A DNA stretch of 64,000 nucleotides from CAWBLP01 sp963721065 (GCA_963721065.1 CAVRHO010000009.1:310001-374000); one strand, 5' to 3'; counted from the first letter of the stretch, positions 46,340 through 55,590 are shown. Numbers and translations are program-made. The notes: generated by a model not told the origin, from the sequence alone.

Positions 46340-46577
46340 TATCATCGGGCAGAACAGCGGCCGTCGGTCTCACGGACCGCGTCATGGTCGGCGAAGGGCC
46401 TGACCATCACCCAAAAGTCTGAACCGGACACCAATCCGGTAATGGCCCCACCGTCATGGCCGTTCCGGGCCCGTCCTCCGGTGCGACCCGTGGGCCGACC
46501 ATGACGGTGTGGGCAACGCTCCCCACGCCGTCCATCATGCCAAACGCGGACGCTCCGACCCGCTTAACCGTGCCGCC

Positions 46578-46928
46578 TCACTCGATCGGCACGAAGATCG
46601 AGTGCCGCATCTTCCCGCCGAGCGACTGCGACAGGTGCCCCTTGCCGCGAACATCCTCGACCAGGATCACCTCGCCGGCCCCGATCTCGCGTGCTTCGCC
46701 ATCGCTGGCGGTGATCTTCACGCCACCATCCAGGTTGATGATGTATTGCCGGCGCGGCGCCGGGTGCCAGTCCAGGTCGTATTCCGCGGCGGTCTCGCGG
46801 AAGATGATGCCCGTGGCCGGCAGGCGCTTGGACAGCTTGCTGGCGTTGCGGGTTTCCACCCACTCCACGTCGATGTCGCGCCAGTGGGTTTCCCCGGCAT
46901 CGTCCACGTACAGGTTGTGAATGCGCAT
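46578..46928 (-). CDS. Cupin-domain protein
   Basis: The 116-aa single-domain cupin has a beta-barrel with QYIINLDGGVKITASDGEAR, then IGAGEVILVEDVRGKGHLSQ. These match cupin motifs 1 and 2 in outline, though the classical His pair of motif 1 is incomplete. A start at 46928 with GAGGGGACG upstream is clear. It lies 21 bases after the enoyl-CoA hydratase gene and is probably co-transcribed with it. Its enzymatic role is unknown. Confidence 0.82.
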   Translation of the reverse strand: MRIHNLYVDDAGETHWRDIDVEWVETRNASKLSKRLPATGIIFRETAAEYDLDWHPAPRRQYIINLDGGVKITASDGEAREIGAGEVILVEDVRGKGHLSQSLGGKMRHSIFVPIE

Positions 46929-46949
46929 GGTCGTCCCCTCCCAGGGTGA

Positions 46950-47726
46950 TTAGCGGTTCTTCCAGTCCGGCTTGCGCTTTTCCGCGAAGGCCCGGGGGCC
47001 CTCGATATAGTCCTGGCTGTCGATGTTCTCCTGCTGCGCCGGATAGACCGTGCGCATCGCCCGTTCCAGCGTCGGTTCCCCCAGGCCGCGATAGACCGCC
47101 TGCTTCGACGCACGCACCGCCTTGGGCGAGCATTCCAGGACCAGCGCCGCCCAGCGCTTCGCCGCTTCCAGCGCCTGCCCCTGCGGCACCACCTCGGTGA
47201 CGAAGCCGAGCTCCAATCCCTCGCGGGCGGGAACGCGGCGGCCGGTCAGGATCATGCCCATCGCCTGCTTCATCGGGATCATGCGCGGCAGGCGGTGCAC
47301 GCCGCCGCCGCCGGCGATCAGACCCACGCGCGGTTCCGGCAGGGCGAACAGCGCGTTCTCCGCGGCGATGATGATGTCGCAGGCCAGCGCCGTTTCGAAC
47401 CCGCCGCCCATCGCCACCCCGTTCACCGCGGCGATCAGCGGCTTGTCCAGGTCGAAGCGGTGGCACAGACCGGCAAACCCGTTCGGCCCGTTCGGGCGGC
47501 GCTTGCCGGCAGCCTGCACCTTCAGGTCGTTGCCGGCGGAGAAGGCGCGTTCCCCGGCGCCGGTGACGATACCCACCCAAAGGTCGTCGCGGGCGGCGAA
47601 TTCGTCCCATACCGCGGAAAGTTCGTCGTTGGCATCGGCGTGCAGCGCGTTCATCACCTCCGGCCGGTTGAGCGTGACGATACGTACATGGCCCTCGTCC
47701 TGGACGGTGCACCACTGGTGATTCAT
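46950..47726 (-). CDS. Enoyl-CoA hydratase/isomerase family protein
   Basis: The 258-aa crotonase-fold enzyme has the CoA-binding and oxyanion motifs RAFSAGNDLKVQ and NGVAMGGGFETALACDI, including the catalytic Glu in GGGFET. The second region LFALPEPRVGLIAGGGGVHRLPR carries the other glutamate. RIVTLNRPEVMNALHADAND starts the fold. It acts on a 2-enoyl-CoA or related acyl-CoA; the exact substrate is not determinable. The ATG at 47726 gives the standard length; the longer in-frame extension is not family-like. It is upstream of the cupin gene in the same operon. Confidence 0.9.
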   Translation of the reverse strand: MNHQWCTVQDEGHVRIVTLNRPEVMNALHADANDELSAVWDEFAARDDLWVGIVTGAGERAFSAGNDLKVQAAGKRRPNGPNGFAGLCHRFDLDKPLIAAVNGVAMGGGFETALACDIIIAAENALFALPEPRVGLIAGGGGVHRLPRMIPMKQAMGMILTGRRVPAREGLELGFVTEVVPQGQALEAAKRWAALVLECSPKAVRASKQAVYRGLGEPTLERAMRTVYPAQQENIDSQDYIEGPRAFAEKRKPDWKNR

Positions 47727-48483
47727 GCCGAACACTCCGCGTTTCCCCAGCCGGCATCTTGCTGCGGCGCGGGGGCGGCGTCCATGCCGGCCCGCCGCCG
47801 GCGCTCGCGCGGCGAGGGCCGCGCGGCGGGCGTGTGCTGTGGTGCCTGGTGTCCTGCCCCCCGGCCGCCACTCGCCCGGTTCTGCGCTGACAGCCGGCAT
47901 TGCCGACCGGGGCGGGCTGTGGTCCCGTTGGCTGTGGTGGACCCCGTGCGCGCGGAGCCGGGTTTCCGTATGCCTGGCGGGCTATCACACGAGGGCAGGA
48001 ACCTGCGTTTCACACGCAGTACCCCGGAAGAGATGCGGTCACGGCTCCACACAATGTCCGACTTCGCAGTACCTGCCGTCGGCCGATACACCTCCTCGGC
48101 CAAGAAGCGATGCATCAGTCGCACAATTGCGACCGATCGGGACTACCGACAAAGAGTGCGCCACGAGGTGCACCATTCGTTGCTACAGAGAGACGCTGAA
48201 TCACCGCAACGTGGATCCAAGGGAAGGCAAAGCAACCCTCCCACAGGGAAGTACTGTCCATGCTACCGAAACCGCTCTGCCCTGTCATGACCGTACAGCC
48301 GGACCATGAACCTTCGATGCGCATGGGACCGGCAAGAGGTAGGGACGAAGGCGCTGGCCACGCCCGGACGCGCAGCGTCGAATGGACTCCCCGGCAATCC
48401 GAAGTGACGGCGGTGACCTGATCTTCGAAATCCAGCGGACCAGGGTTCGGCTGGCAATTTGGCTTCAGCTATGGGGAAGTCTT
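47727..48483. other. About 750 bases with no convincing gene
   Basis: It contains only GC-rich frames without family similarity. It precedes the ATP-grasp gene and probably includes its promoter; a good ribosome site (ggggaagtctt) lies at its end. No RNA gene was seen. Confidence 0.45.
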
Positions 48484-49598
48484 ATGTTCTCGCATCGACG
48501 CCGGATCGGACATGTTGGGGCGGATCGGCACGACCGGAGCGCACTGGTTCTCGCCGATGGCTGGCGTCTTCAGGTCCCGGGCGCTTCGCTGTGCTGCTGC
48601 CTGTTTCCGCCGGGTCTACGTCATGGGGACACCGGCGGCTCGGCTCCTGGCGCAGTCACGACTCTGCACCGGGTTTCTCTCCGTACCCGACGGACTGTCG
48701 TTCGAACTCGGCCCTGGTTCCACATGTCAATGGCGTTTTGTCGAGACAACAGATCGACTATGTGCTTCCCAGCGATGCGCCCACGACACAATTCCTGGGG
48801 GCACACCAGCAGGATCTCAGCGTACCCTCTTATCCGGTGCCCGCGCCGGAGGTTTTCGACCGGTTGAACAACAAGCATACGTTCCACGATCTTTGCCTGC
48901 GATTGGAGGTTCCGGCTCCGGCAAGTCGGCTTGTCGCGGATCGGGACGAACTGATCGGCCTGTTGCAGAGGAGGGAGCTCCCGCTGCCGTTGATTGCAAA
49001 GCCTCTGGACATGTGGGGCGGTCGCGGCGTGCAGGCAATCGACGGACCGGATGCCATCAAGACAGCCCGAAGCCTTCGCTACCGCCCAATACTTGTGCAA
49101 ACATATGTGCCGGGAAGAGACATCAGTGCATTCTTTTTGGCCCGCAATGGCAAATTGGCCGCCAAGATAATGTATCGTCGCACCGCTGGGCGGTTCGTGT
49201 TCACCCATAGTCCGGAAATTCAGGCCGCCTGCATGAAGATCGTCAGCCACCTCGCCTTCGACGGCGTCATCGGCTTCGACATCCGTGAAAGCCCGAGTGG
49301 CTTCTTCTTCCTGGAATGCAACCCACGCTTCTGGTACAACATGGACATCGCCATGGTCGCGGGGCTCAATCTTGTTTCGATTGGTCTGGAACCGGCCGCA
49401 AGCGGTCGTCCGGTCGCCGAGATCGCAGCCTGCTCGATCGCCGCGCCTGCGAGACTTCCGGCGGAACTCCTGCGCTTTAAGCTCACCTCTGCTCCCGATC
49501 GCGCGCTGGTGCGGTATCTTGCCGCGGATATCGGCATGGCTGCTTGTACCGCTGCAAGTTTCATATCGCGCATAATGGACAACACGGGTTCCATCTAG
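48484..49598 (+). pseudogene. ATP-grasp ligase gene with probable single-base frameshifts
   Basis: From about 48712 on, one frame codes an ATP-grasp enzyme: VLSRQQIDYVLPSDAPTTQF, the lid/ATP segment (LNNKHTFHDLCLRLEVPAPA, LIAKPLDMWGGRGV), VQTYVPGRDISAFF and the metal-binding FFFLECNPRFWY. The N-terminal domain lies in other frames: ALVLADGWRLQV (from an ATG at 48484 after GGGGAAG) and RALRCAAACFRRVYVMGTPA. An extra C near 48581 and an extra G at 48710-48711 would explain both switches, and their removal gives a 370-aa protein. The 48710 shift is well supported, the first less so. It is related to the gene at 53048. Confidence 0.7.
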
Positions 49599-50334
49599 CC
49601 CGTCTTCTTCGTCGTTTGGCAGGAATTCGCGGCCGTTGGCGGCACACGGCAGCGGGCGGACCCGCGTCGTAGTTGGCCATGGCTTCGCCCACGATGCCTC
49701 GCTCCAATTCTGGCGGCGGTATTACCACCAAAGATACACCGCATGCCCCCCGTGGTTCCATGACAACCGCCAGCCCTCCCTTGGCACATTGGTCAAAGCC
49801 GTTCGGGCATTTCTCTGTCGCCATGCCGTGGCTCGCACCGACCTTGTGATCCAATGCCGAAGTCTTCGCCGGCGGTCGGAAAGTCGCACACCCGCGTGCT
49901 CGGCTGCTGCCGCCTGTCACGGTACAGGCGTGACAGCGGCTCGGCGGCGCCCAACCGGCTGGCGCCCAGCCTTGCGGCGCCCAACCGGCCGGCGCCCGGC
50001 CACGCGTCGCCGCGGGTGCGGCTCGGTTCATCGCAGCCGCCGACACTCCGGCGCCATGCACCGGCGGGCATGGTTGGAACGGCTCGGCCAGCGTTGCTAC
50101 GGACGCGGGCCTTGGATCCTGGGAGTGCCGCGGCTCGGCACCCGATGTTCTTGGCAGTAATCCGAAGGGGTAGTCCGCCCACCAGTGCGGGGCTGCCCAT
50201 CGGTACAAATGAAATCTTGTCACCTCCGGGATATTCATCGGCGACGAACGCGCGCATGAGGCCAGGACTGCCCAGTGACGGACGTAACCGGTCCGGACAG
50301 GCAACCCCGCCCGCAAACTGAGGAGTTCCCCGGC
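49599..50334. other. About 730 bases between ATP-grasp and oxidoreductase genes
   Basis: No convincing gene. It contains a pair of 30-bp tandem repeats (49945-50004). A minus-strand frame runs opposite part of the next gene and is GC-driven. The end (50318-50325, gaggagttcc) is the ribosome site of the oxidoreductase gene. Confidence 0.45.
49945..50004. repeat. Two 30-bp tandem repeats
   Basis: Units 49945-49974 and 49975-50004 match in 26 of 30 positions (cggcgcccaaccggctggcg...). Each unit has internal ggcgccc half-repeats. There is no coding evidence. Confidence 0.75.
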
Positions 50335-51555
50335 ATGCAACCGACAACGGACGTGGCGATCGTTGGCGCCGGCCCCTATGGATTGTCGCTGGCCGCGCAT
50401 CTGCGCGCCCGCGGGATCGACCACCGGATCTTCGGCAGGCCCATGGAAGCCTGGCAGACGCAGATGCCCGCCGGCATGTTCCTGAAATCCGAAGGATACG
50501 CCTCCAACATCGACGACCCGGAGGGCAACTCGACACTTGCCCGGTTCTGCGATGACAACCGGCATTCGTACCGGCAGTACGGCATGCCGATCCCCGTCGA
50601 GCGGTTCGTCGCGTACGGACTCGCATTCCAGCGCAAACATGCGCCTGCGCTTCAGCAAACGATGGTGCAGCGCATCCAGCGCCTGGGCGACGGTTTCCTG
50701 CTGCATCTCGACGGCGGCGAGGCGGTCACCGCCAGGCGTGTCGTGGTGTCGATCGGGTGCCGTGATTTCCGCTACATTCCCCCGCCGCTTACGCAATTGC
50801 CGCGCGACTACCTGTCGCACAGTTCCGACCGCAGCCAGTACCAGCGCTTCGCCGGACAGGAGGTGTGTGTTGTCGGATCGGGCGCGTCGGCCCTGGATGT
50901 GGCGGCCGCACTGGCGACGTCCGGTGCCAGCGTTCAGCTTGTTGCGCGCCGTCGCGAATTGCTGTGGACCTCGCAGGCCGTCCATCGCCCACGGTTCGAA
51001 TGGTGGTACATGCGCAACATGATGCGCGCCGGGCGCTGGGGGCAGGGAAACTTCTATTCCGACGCGCCGATGGTGTTCCGCCACTTTCCCGCACGCGCGC
51101 GCCTGAGCATCGTGCGGAGCTTTGTTGGTCCGCGCGGCGGATGGCCGGTAAAGTCATGCGTCGAGCAACTGCCGCAACTGCTCGGATCCAGGCTGACCGC
51201 GGCCGAGGTCCAGGACGGGCGGGTCATGCTTGCGTTGACCGACGCCGCGGGTCGGAACCGGCAACTGGTTGTGGACCATGTCTTCGCCGGTACGGGCTTT
51301 TCCGTACGCCTGAAAGATTTACCACTTCTGGATGAGACCCTGGGATCCGCGATCCTGGCGCTCGAAGACACACCCGTGCTGTCTGCTCATTTCGAATCAT
51401 CCGTCCCAGGGCTGTACTTTACCGGCCTGGCCGCCGCGAACACCTTCGGCCCACTGATGCGCTTCGTCGCAGGCACGCGCTTTTCGTCGCGGCGTATCGC
51501 TCGGGATCTTGCCCGCAAGACAGCCGACAGTCGCCCGGTCGCGGCAACTCGATAA
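50335..51555 (+). CDS. FAD/NAD(P)H-dependent N-oxygenase-like flavoprotein
   Basis: The 406-aa flavoprotein has FAD motif GAGPYGLSLAAHL at residues 11-23, NADPH motif GSGASALDVAAAL at 181-193, and the ATG-type motif FAGTGFSV. It resembles the lysine/ornithine N-hydroxylase (SidA/IucD) and flavin monooxygenase group. EGYASNIDDPEGNSTLARF and PVERFVAYGLAFQRKH are further family-like runs. The start at 50335 is set by GAGGAG about 10 bases upstream. It may hydroxylate or oxidise an amine or other substrate in the ATP-grasp/GNAT cluster; this is an inference. Confidence 0.8.
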   Translation: MQPTTDVAIVGAGPYGLSLAAHLRARGIDHRIFGRPMEAWQTQMPAGMFLKSEGYASNIDDPEGNSTLARFCDDNRHSYRQYGMPIPVERFVAYGLAFQRKHAPALQQTMVQRIQRLGDGFLLHLDGGEAVTARRVVVSIGCRDFRYIPPPLTQLPRDYLSHSSDRSQYQRFAGQEVCVVGSGASALDVAAALATSGASVQLVARRRELLWTSQAVHRPRFEWWYMRNMMRAGRWGQGNFYSDAPMVFRHFPARARLSIVRSFVGPRGGWPVKSCVEQLPQLLGSRLTAAEVQDGRVMLALTDAAGRNRQLVVDHVFAGTGFSVRLKDLPLLDETLGSAILALEDTPVLSAHFESSVPGLYFTGLAAANTFGPLMRFVAGTRFSSRRIARDLARKTADSRPVAATR

Positions 51556-51844
51556 ACCCTGACCCAGCGGACGCCCCGACGAAATGTATTTTTGGCTAAA
51601 TTTTGGCATAATTCTATCATGACTTTGATCGATAGGGAATTACCCACAAAGATCCCGCTGCGAAGCCGGCGGTCATTGCTAGGGTGGCAAGCATGACGCT
51701 CTGCCCCCGGTGTCCGGGACGGCAGGCGCCCCCTTCCAGGAGTCGATATCGCTGATGCTGGCGCGGACGCTGTTCTCCGGCACAACAACTCACCCGGACC
51801 GTGATCTGCTGATGCGCATGCGGGCCGGCGAGAGGAGAAGACGA
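51556..51844. promoter_or_regulatory. AT-rich intergenic island before the CelD-type gene
   Basis: Between about 51584 and 51645 the sequence is strikingly AT-rich for this genome (tgtatttttggctaaatttt, then ggcataattctatcatgact ttgatc). It includes plausible -10-like elements such as cataat and tctatca. It is probably a promoter for the downstream pair of genes; no factor was identified. Confidence 0.4.
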
Positions 51845-53023
51845 ATGCGGTGGCCGTCGCCGGCTTCGCATGCCCGGGCGGACTTCCCCGCGGCCGAAGA
51901 GCCGCCGCAGGATCTCTCCTTCGAAATACACCGGACCATCGCTTCCCTGGAAACCGAGTGGCGCACCCTCGACGCGCTCGTGGAGCAGCCACTGTTGTTC
52001 CAGAGTTACGACTGGTGCATGTCCTGGGTGTGCGCCTGCCATGCGGCCGGGGTGAACGAGGACGTGCGCATCGTTGTGGGACGCCGCGGCGGGCTGGTCT
52101 GTCTGCTCTGGCCACTGGCTGTCCGACGCCTCTTCGGATGCCGGGTGCTGCACAGCCTCGCGGAGCCGGCGACGCAGTGCAGCGACGTGTTGGTCGCGCC
52201 AACCGAGCATGGTGCGGATCTCGTCCGGCAGGCCTTGGCATTCGTGACGGCGCTGCCGGACACGCATATCGTGGAACTGCGTCGTGTCCGGGACGGCTCC
52301 CACCTCGCCGGCGCACCGATGCTGAGCGGCTATGCCGTTGAGAACACGGAAACGACGGCGCCGGCGCTGGATTTTACCCGCCTGGGGACTGCGGCCGTGG
52401 ACAGCCATCGGTCGAGCCGCAGTCGCAACGCGCTGCGCCGGCATGCCCGCCAGCTCGGCGCCTTCGGGCCGGTCCGTTACGAGCTGGTCCAAACGCCCGA
52501 ACAACAGCGGGCCGCACTGTCTTCCGCCCTGGCGTTGAAACATGGCTGGCTGCGCACCAAAGGGATGATCAGCACAGGCTATGCCCATCCGGCAAATGCG
52601 GGCTGCCTGTTGGCGCTCGCCGACCAGGGCAAACTGTTGGGCGCAAAACTGCTCGTCGGCGATCAGGTCGCAGCGGTGGAAATCGGCGCGGTGCAGAGAG
52701 GCTGCTACTGGTCGCTGGTGCAGAGCTACGACTTCGCATTCGCTCGGCATGCGCCCGGACGCCTGCTGTTTCAGCACCTGCTGGAGCATTGTCCGGCACT
52801 GGGGATTTCCATGTTCGACTTCCTCGCGCCGGCCGCGCCGCACAAATGCGAATGGTCGAACGTGGAGGTGCCGGTGCGCGACTTCCTGATGCCGACCTCG
52901 ATCCTTGGCACCGCCGCACATACCTACCTCACTGACATCAAGCCCCGCCTGCGCGCTTTCGTCCGGCACCTGCCCCAGCCCGTCAGGCAGACCGCCGGGC
53001 GGTTCGCGCATGTGCTGAGCTGA
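51845..53023 (+). CDS. CelD/BcsL-type GNAT acyltransferase
   Basis: The 392-aa protein of the CelD/BcsL (GNAT, Acetyltransf_6) family is involved in acyl transfer in polysaccharide or small-molecule pathways. Recognisable segments are LETEWRTLDALVEQPLLFQS, the second domain RSRNALRRHARQLGAFGPVRYELVQTPEQQ and the CoA-binding half AKLLVGDQVAAVEIGAVQRGCYWSLVQSYDFAFARHAPGRLLFQHLLEHC. The C-terminal DFLAPAAPHKCEW matches family relatives. The start at 51845 has AGGAG 7 bases upstream; earlier Met and GTG codons are less well placed. It is co-transcribed with the ATP-grasp gene 24 bases downstream. Confidence 0.82.
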   Translation: MRWPSPASHARADFPAAEEPPQDLSFEIHRTIASLETEWRTLDALVEQPLLFQSYDWCMSWVCACHAAGVNEDVRIVVGRRGGLVCLLWPLAVRRLFGCRVLHSLAEPATQCSDVLVAPTEHGADLVRQALAFVTALPDTHIVELRRVRDGSHLAGAPMLSGYAVENTETTAPALDFTRLGTAAVDSHRSSRSRNALRRHARQLGAFGPVRYELVQTPEQQRAALSSALALKHGWLRTKGMISTGYAHPANAGCLLALADQGKLLGAKLLVGDQVAAVEIGAVQRGCYWSLVQSYDFAFARHAPGRLLFQHLLEHCPALGISMFDFLAPAAPHKCEWSNVEVPVRDFLMPTSILGTAAHTYLTDIKPRLRAFVRHLPQPVRQTAGRFAHVLS

Positions 53024-53047
53024 CCCCGTGCGCACAGGGGCATCGCC

Positions 53048-54100
53048 ATGCACGTCGTCCTGATCTGCAACAACAGCAGGCTCGCGCAAGTGGTGTTGTA
53101 CGCGCTGCGCGCGAATGGCATCAGGCCGAGCCTGGTCTGCAACCGGCGTACGGCGGGTTCGCTGCGCGCATCCCGCCTAGTGGCAGGCACGCTGTTCCTG
53201 GGCGCGCCCGGCGCAGAGCCGGATGTCGTGGCCGGTGCGATCAACCGCGCACACCGGCGCGACCCGGTCGATCTGGTCATGGCCGCCGATGTCGATGGAC
53301 TTTGCCTGTTGGCGGATATTCGCGCGCAGATCGAGCCGCCCGTGTTCCCGATGGCGCCGCGCCCCGTGCTGGAGCGGCTGAACAACAAGTGGACGTTCCA
53401 CGGGCTGTGTGACGACCTGAACCTTCGCACGCCGGCAACCCTGTTCATCGGCAAGGGCCAGCGGCTGGACGGCGATCGCATCGCACGGGAGACCGGTTTC
53501 CCGGCCGTGATCAAGCCGGTCGGAAAATGGGCCAGCATCGGCATGCAGGTCGTGCGCGCTCGCGCTGCGTTGCAGGACGGCGACGCGTCGGAGAACGTGG
53601 TGGTGCAGACCTACGTCCCAGGACGTGACGTCGGGCTGGGCTTGTTCGCGCGGGATGGGCGCTCGCTGGCCGCCTGCACATTCTACTGTGGCGAGCGGGA
53701 TGCGACCGAGTTTGCGGACATGCCCGACCTTCGCCGAATGGGCGACGCCATCGTCGCCGCAACCGGCTTCAGCGGCGTCGCCAACTTCGACGCCAGGCTG
53801 GACGAGGCCGGCCGGTTCTGGCTGTTGGAGTGCAACCCCCGCTTTTTCATGCGCCTGGGCGCCGCGCGGATGTGCGGGCTGGATCTGCTGAAGCTGGGGC
53901 TTCCCGGACGACAGGCGATGCAAATTCCCACGGCATCCGGCAGCTACATCCCACGCAGCGATATCCTGTCGCCCAGCGGGCTGTGGCGCGCCGCCACGCA
54001 GCGGTCCGCCGCCCGCATTGTCATGCACGGAATCGGCGAGGCAGTCGCCGATCCGGTCCCGCTGCTGTTGCGCCGCCTCGGCTACGACCAGATGTACTGA
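53048..54100 (+). CDS. ATP-grasp ligase
   Basis: The 350-aa ATP-grasp enzyme forms acyl-phosphate intermediates to link a carboxylate to an amine or thiol. It has the N-terminal Rossmann-like part (HVVLICNNSRLAQVVLYALR), ATP-binding LNNKWTFHGLCDDLNLRTPATL, FPAVIKPVGKWASIGMQ, QTYVPGRDVGLGLFARDGR and the metal site FWLLECNPRFFMRLGAA. It is intact, unlike its paralogue at 48484. It is the second gene of the GNAT-ATP-grasp pair; its product is probably a peptide-like or acylated compound, though this is inferred. Confidence 0.88.
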   Translation: MHVVLICNNSRLAQVVLYALRANGIRPSLVCNRRTAGSLRASRLVAGTLFLGAPGAEPDVVAGAINRAHRRDPVDLVMAADVDGLCLLADIRAQIEPPVFPMAPRPVLERLNNKWTFHGLCDDLNLRTPATLFIGKGQRLDGDRIARETGFPAVIKPVGKWASIGMQVVRARAALQDGDASENVVVQTYVPGRDVGLGLFARDGRSLAACTFYCGERDATEFADMPDLRRMGDAIVAATGFSGVANFDARLDEAGRFWLLECNPRFFMRLGAARMCGLDLLKLGLPGRQAMQIPTASGSYIPRSDILSPSGLWRAATQRSAARIVMHGIGEAVADPVPLLLRRLGYDQMY

Positions 54101-54138
54101 CTACGGCCGACGCGGCCGCAGCGGGACCGCATTGTGCG

Positions 54139-55122
54139 TCAGCTTTCCGTGGCGAAGATCTCGCCCAGGCGCCGGATCGATGCCAGGACCTTTTCCTGCG
54201 GCAGTCCCGGCCATTGCACGCGCATGACGAAGTGGTTCACGCCCAGGCGTTCGCGCCAGCGGGCGATCTCCTCCTTCACCGACACCTTGTCGCCGATGAT
54301 GAAGCGGTCCTTCGCCATTTCCTCGAAGCTCATATGCGCGGTGGGACTTTCCATGCCCCAGGCGGCGTAGGAGTTGTATTTGTATTCCAGCGCGGCCCGG
54401 CATTCCTCCATCGCCGTGCGGTGGTTCGCGCCGACATAGCATTCGCGGGCGATGGGGAATTCCTCCACCTGCTTGCCCAGTTGCTGCAGCGTGTCGCGGT
54501 ACAGGCGCATCAGCGGTTCGGTGGCGCCCAGCGTGGTGGCGTTGGCGATCAGCCAGGCGTCGCCGATGCGGGCGGCGCGCTTCACCGCGGCATCCACCAG
54601 GCCGGCGACCCACACCGGGGGGCCGCCGGCGCGCAGCGGCTTCAGGCTGAGGCCGACATCCTTCACTGGATAGAAGCGGCCCTCATGCGTCACGCGGTCC
54701 TCGGTCCACAGGCGGCGCATCAACTGGATGGATTCGGTGAAGCGCGGGGCGCGTTCCTTCAGGGAGATGCCGAAGCTGTCGAATTCCGGCGCGCGGTAGC
54801 CGAGGCCGACGCCGAGCACGAAGTTGCCGCCGCTGAGGACGTCGAGGGTGGCGGCTTCCTCGGCCACGTGCACCGGGTTGAGCAGCGGTAGCAGCAGGAT
54901 GTTGCCGCCGATCGTCATGCCCTTTGCCTCGGGCAGCAGGTAGGCCATCAGCGGGGTGATCTGCAGCATCTGCAGTGGTGCGGTCAGGTAATGATGCGGG
55001 AACAGCAGCGAGCGGAAGCCGAACTCGCGGGCGACCCGGACCTGCTCCACCAGTTCCGGCACGCGGGCGGCCAGGGAGTCGCCTTCGGGGAACTGGGTGT
55101 TGATGAACATGCCGAGCTTCAT
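54139..55122 (-). CDS. LLM-class flavin-dependent oxidoreductase (second copy)
   Basis: The 327-aa luciferase-like oxidoreductase has FGFRSLLFPHHYLTAPLQML, PVHVAEEAATLDVLSGGNFVLGVGLGYRAPEFDSFG, and GGPPVWVAGLVDAAVKRAARIGDAWL. The start has GAGGA upstream. It converges with the ATP-grasp gene (38 bases apart) and is probably a separate transcription unit. It is related to the one at 32065 but clearly different in sequence. Substrate unknown. Confidence 0.9.
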   Translation of the reverse strand: MKLGMFINTQFPEGDSLAARVPELVEQVRVAREFGFRSLLFPHHYLTAPLQMLQITPLMAYLLPEAKGMTIGGNILLLPLLNPVHVAEEAATLDVLSGGNFVLGVGLGYRAPEFDSFGISLKERAPRFTESIQLMRRLWTEDRVTHEGRFYPVKDVGLSLKPLRAGGPPVWVAGLVDAAVKRAARIGDAWLIANATTLGATEPLMRLYRDTLQQLGKQVEEFPIARECYVGANHRTAMEECRAALEYKYNSYAAWGMESPTAHMSFEEMAKDRFIIGDKVSVKEEIARWRERLGVNHFVMRVQWPGLPQEKVLASIRRLGEIFATES

Positions 55123-55590
55123 GGGCGTCCTCGTTTGTGGGTGGGTGGGCTGTACTCGACGGGGACGGGCTGCTCAACCGTAGGGCTGGACCGTGGTGAG
55201 AAGCGCGTCCTGCGTGTTGGTTATTGTGGCGCGCTGCTATGGTGGAGTGCTGTGACAGCATGCCCAATCTGGGTGCAGCCGTGGAGATGTGGCACCGACC
55301 GGGCGGCTCGGCGTTGCCGTGGAAAAGAAAGAAAGTCATACACAGAGTTTCACCAAGTGCACAAAAAGTTCCACTGAGATAATTCCGCAATGTGCGATAT
55401 ACTATTCATGGCCCAACGACGTTGAGGTATCAATAATATATCACTCTGTGTAACTCTGTGTGCACTTGGTGAAACTCTGTGTATGACTTGCTTGCTTCCG
55501 AAATGCGTCCCAGCCGAAGGGCAACAGCCTGACCTTTCAACCGGACTCGGATTACAGCCCCACAGGCCGCCCATGACGCAGCCAAGGCTG
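55123..55590. other. AT-rich intergenic stretch with a long inverted repeat
   Basis: There is no gene. The distinctive feature is the 30-bp inverted repeat at 55333-55489, in sequence that is markedly AT-richer than its neighbours. It separates the LLM gene from the RES/Xre pair. Confidence 0.6.
55333..55489. repeat. 30-bp perfect inverted repeat in AT-rich DNA
   Basis: Arms 55333-55362 (aagtcatacacagagtttca ccaagtgcac) and 55460-55489 are perfect reverse complements, 97 bases apart. Near the right arm the short motif actctgtgta recurs. Base composition differs from the rest of the window, so it could be a mobile or acquired element such as a REP/REPIN-type or MITE-like structure; no transposase or target duplication was identified. 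Confidence 0.8.

Noticed and set aside
47723..48124. Minus-strand frame after the enoyl-CoA hydratase start
   Set aside because: It has random-looking composition with Arg-rich segments and no domain; the region is probably regulatory or spacer.
49561..51084. A minus-strand 500-residue frame opposite the oxidoreductase
   Set aside because: It is antisense of a clear flavoprotein gene, with Arg/Ala/Pro-rich composition and no domains.
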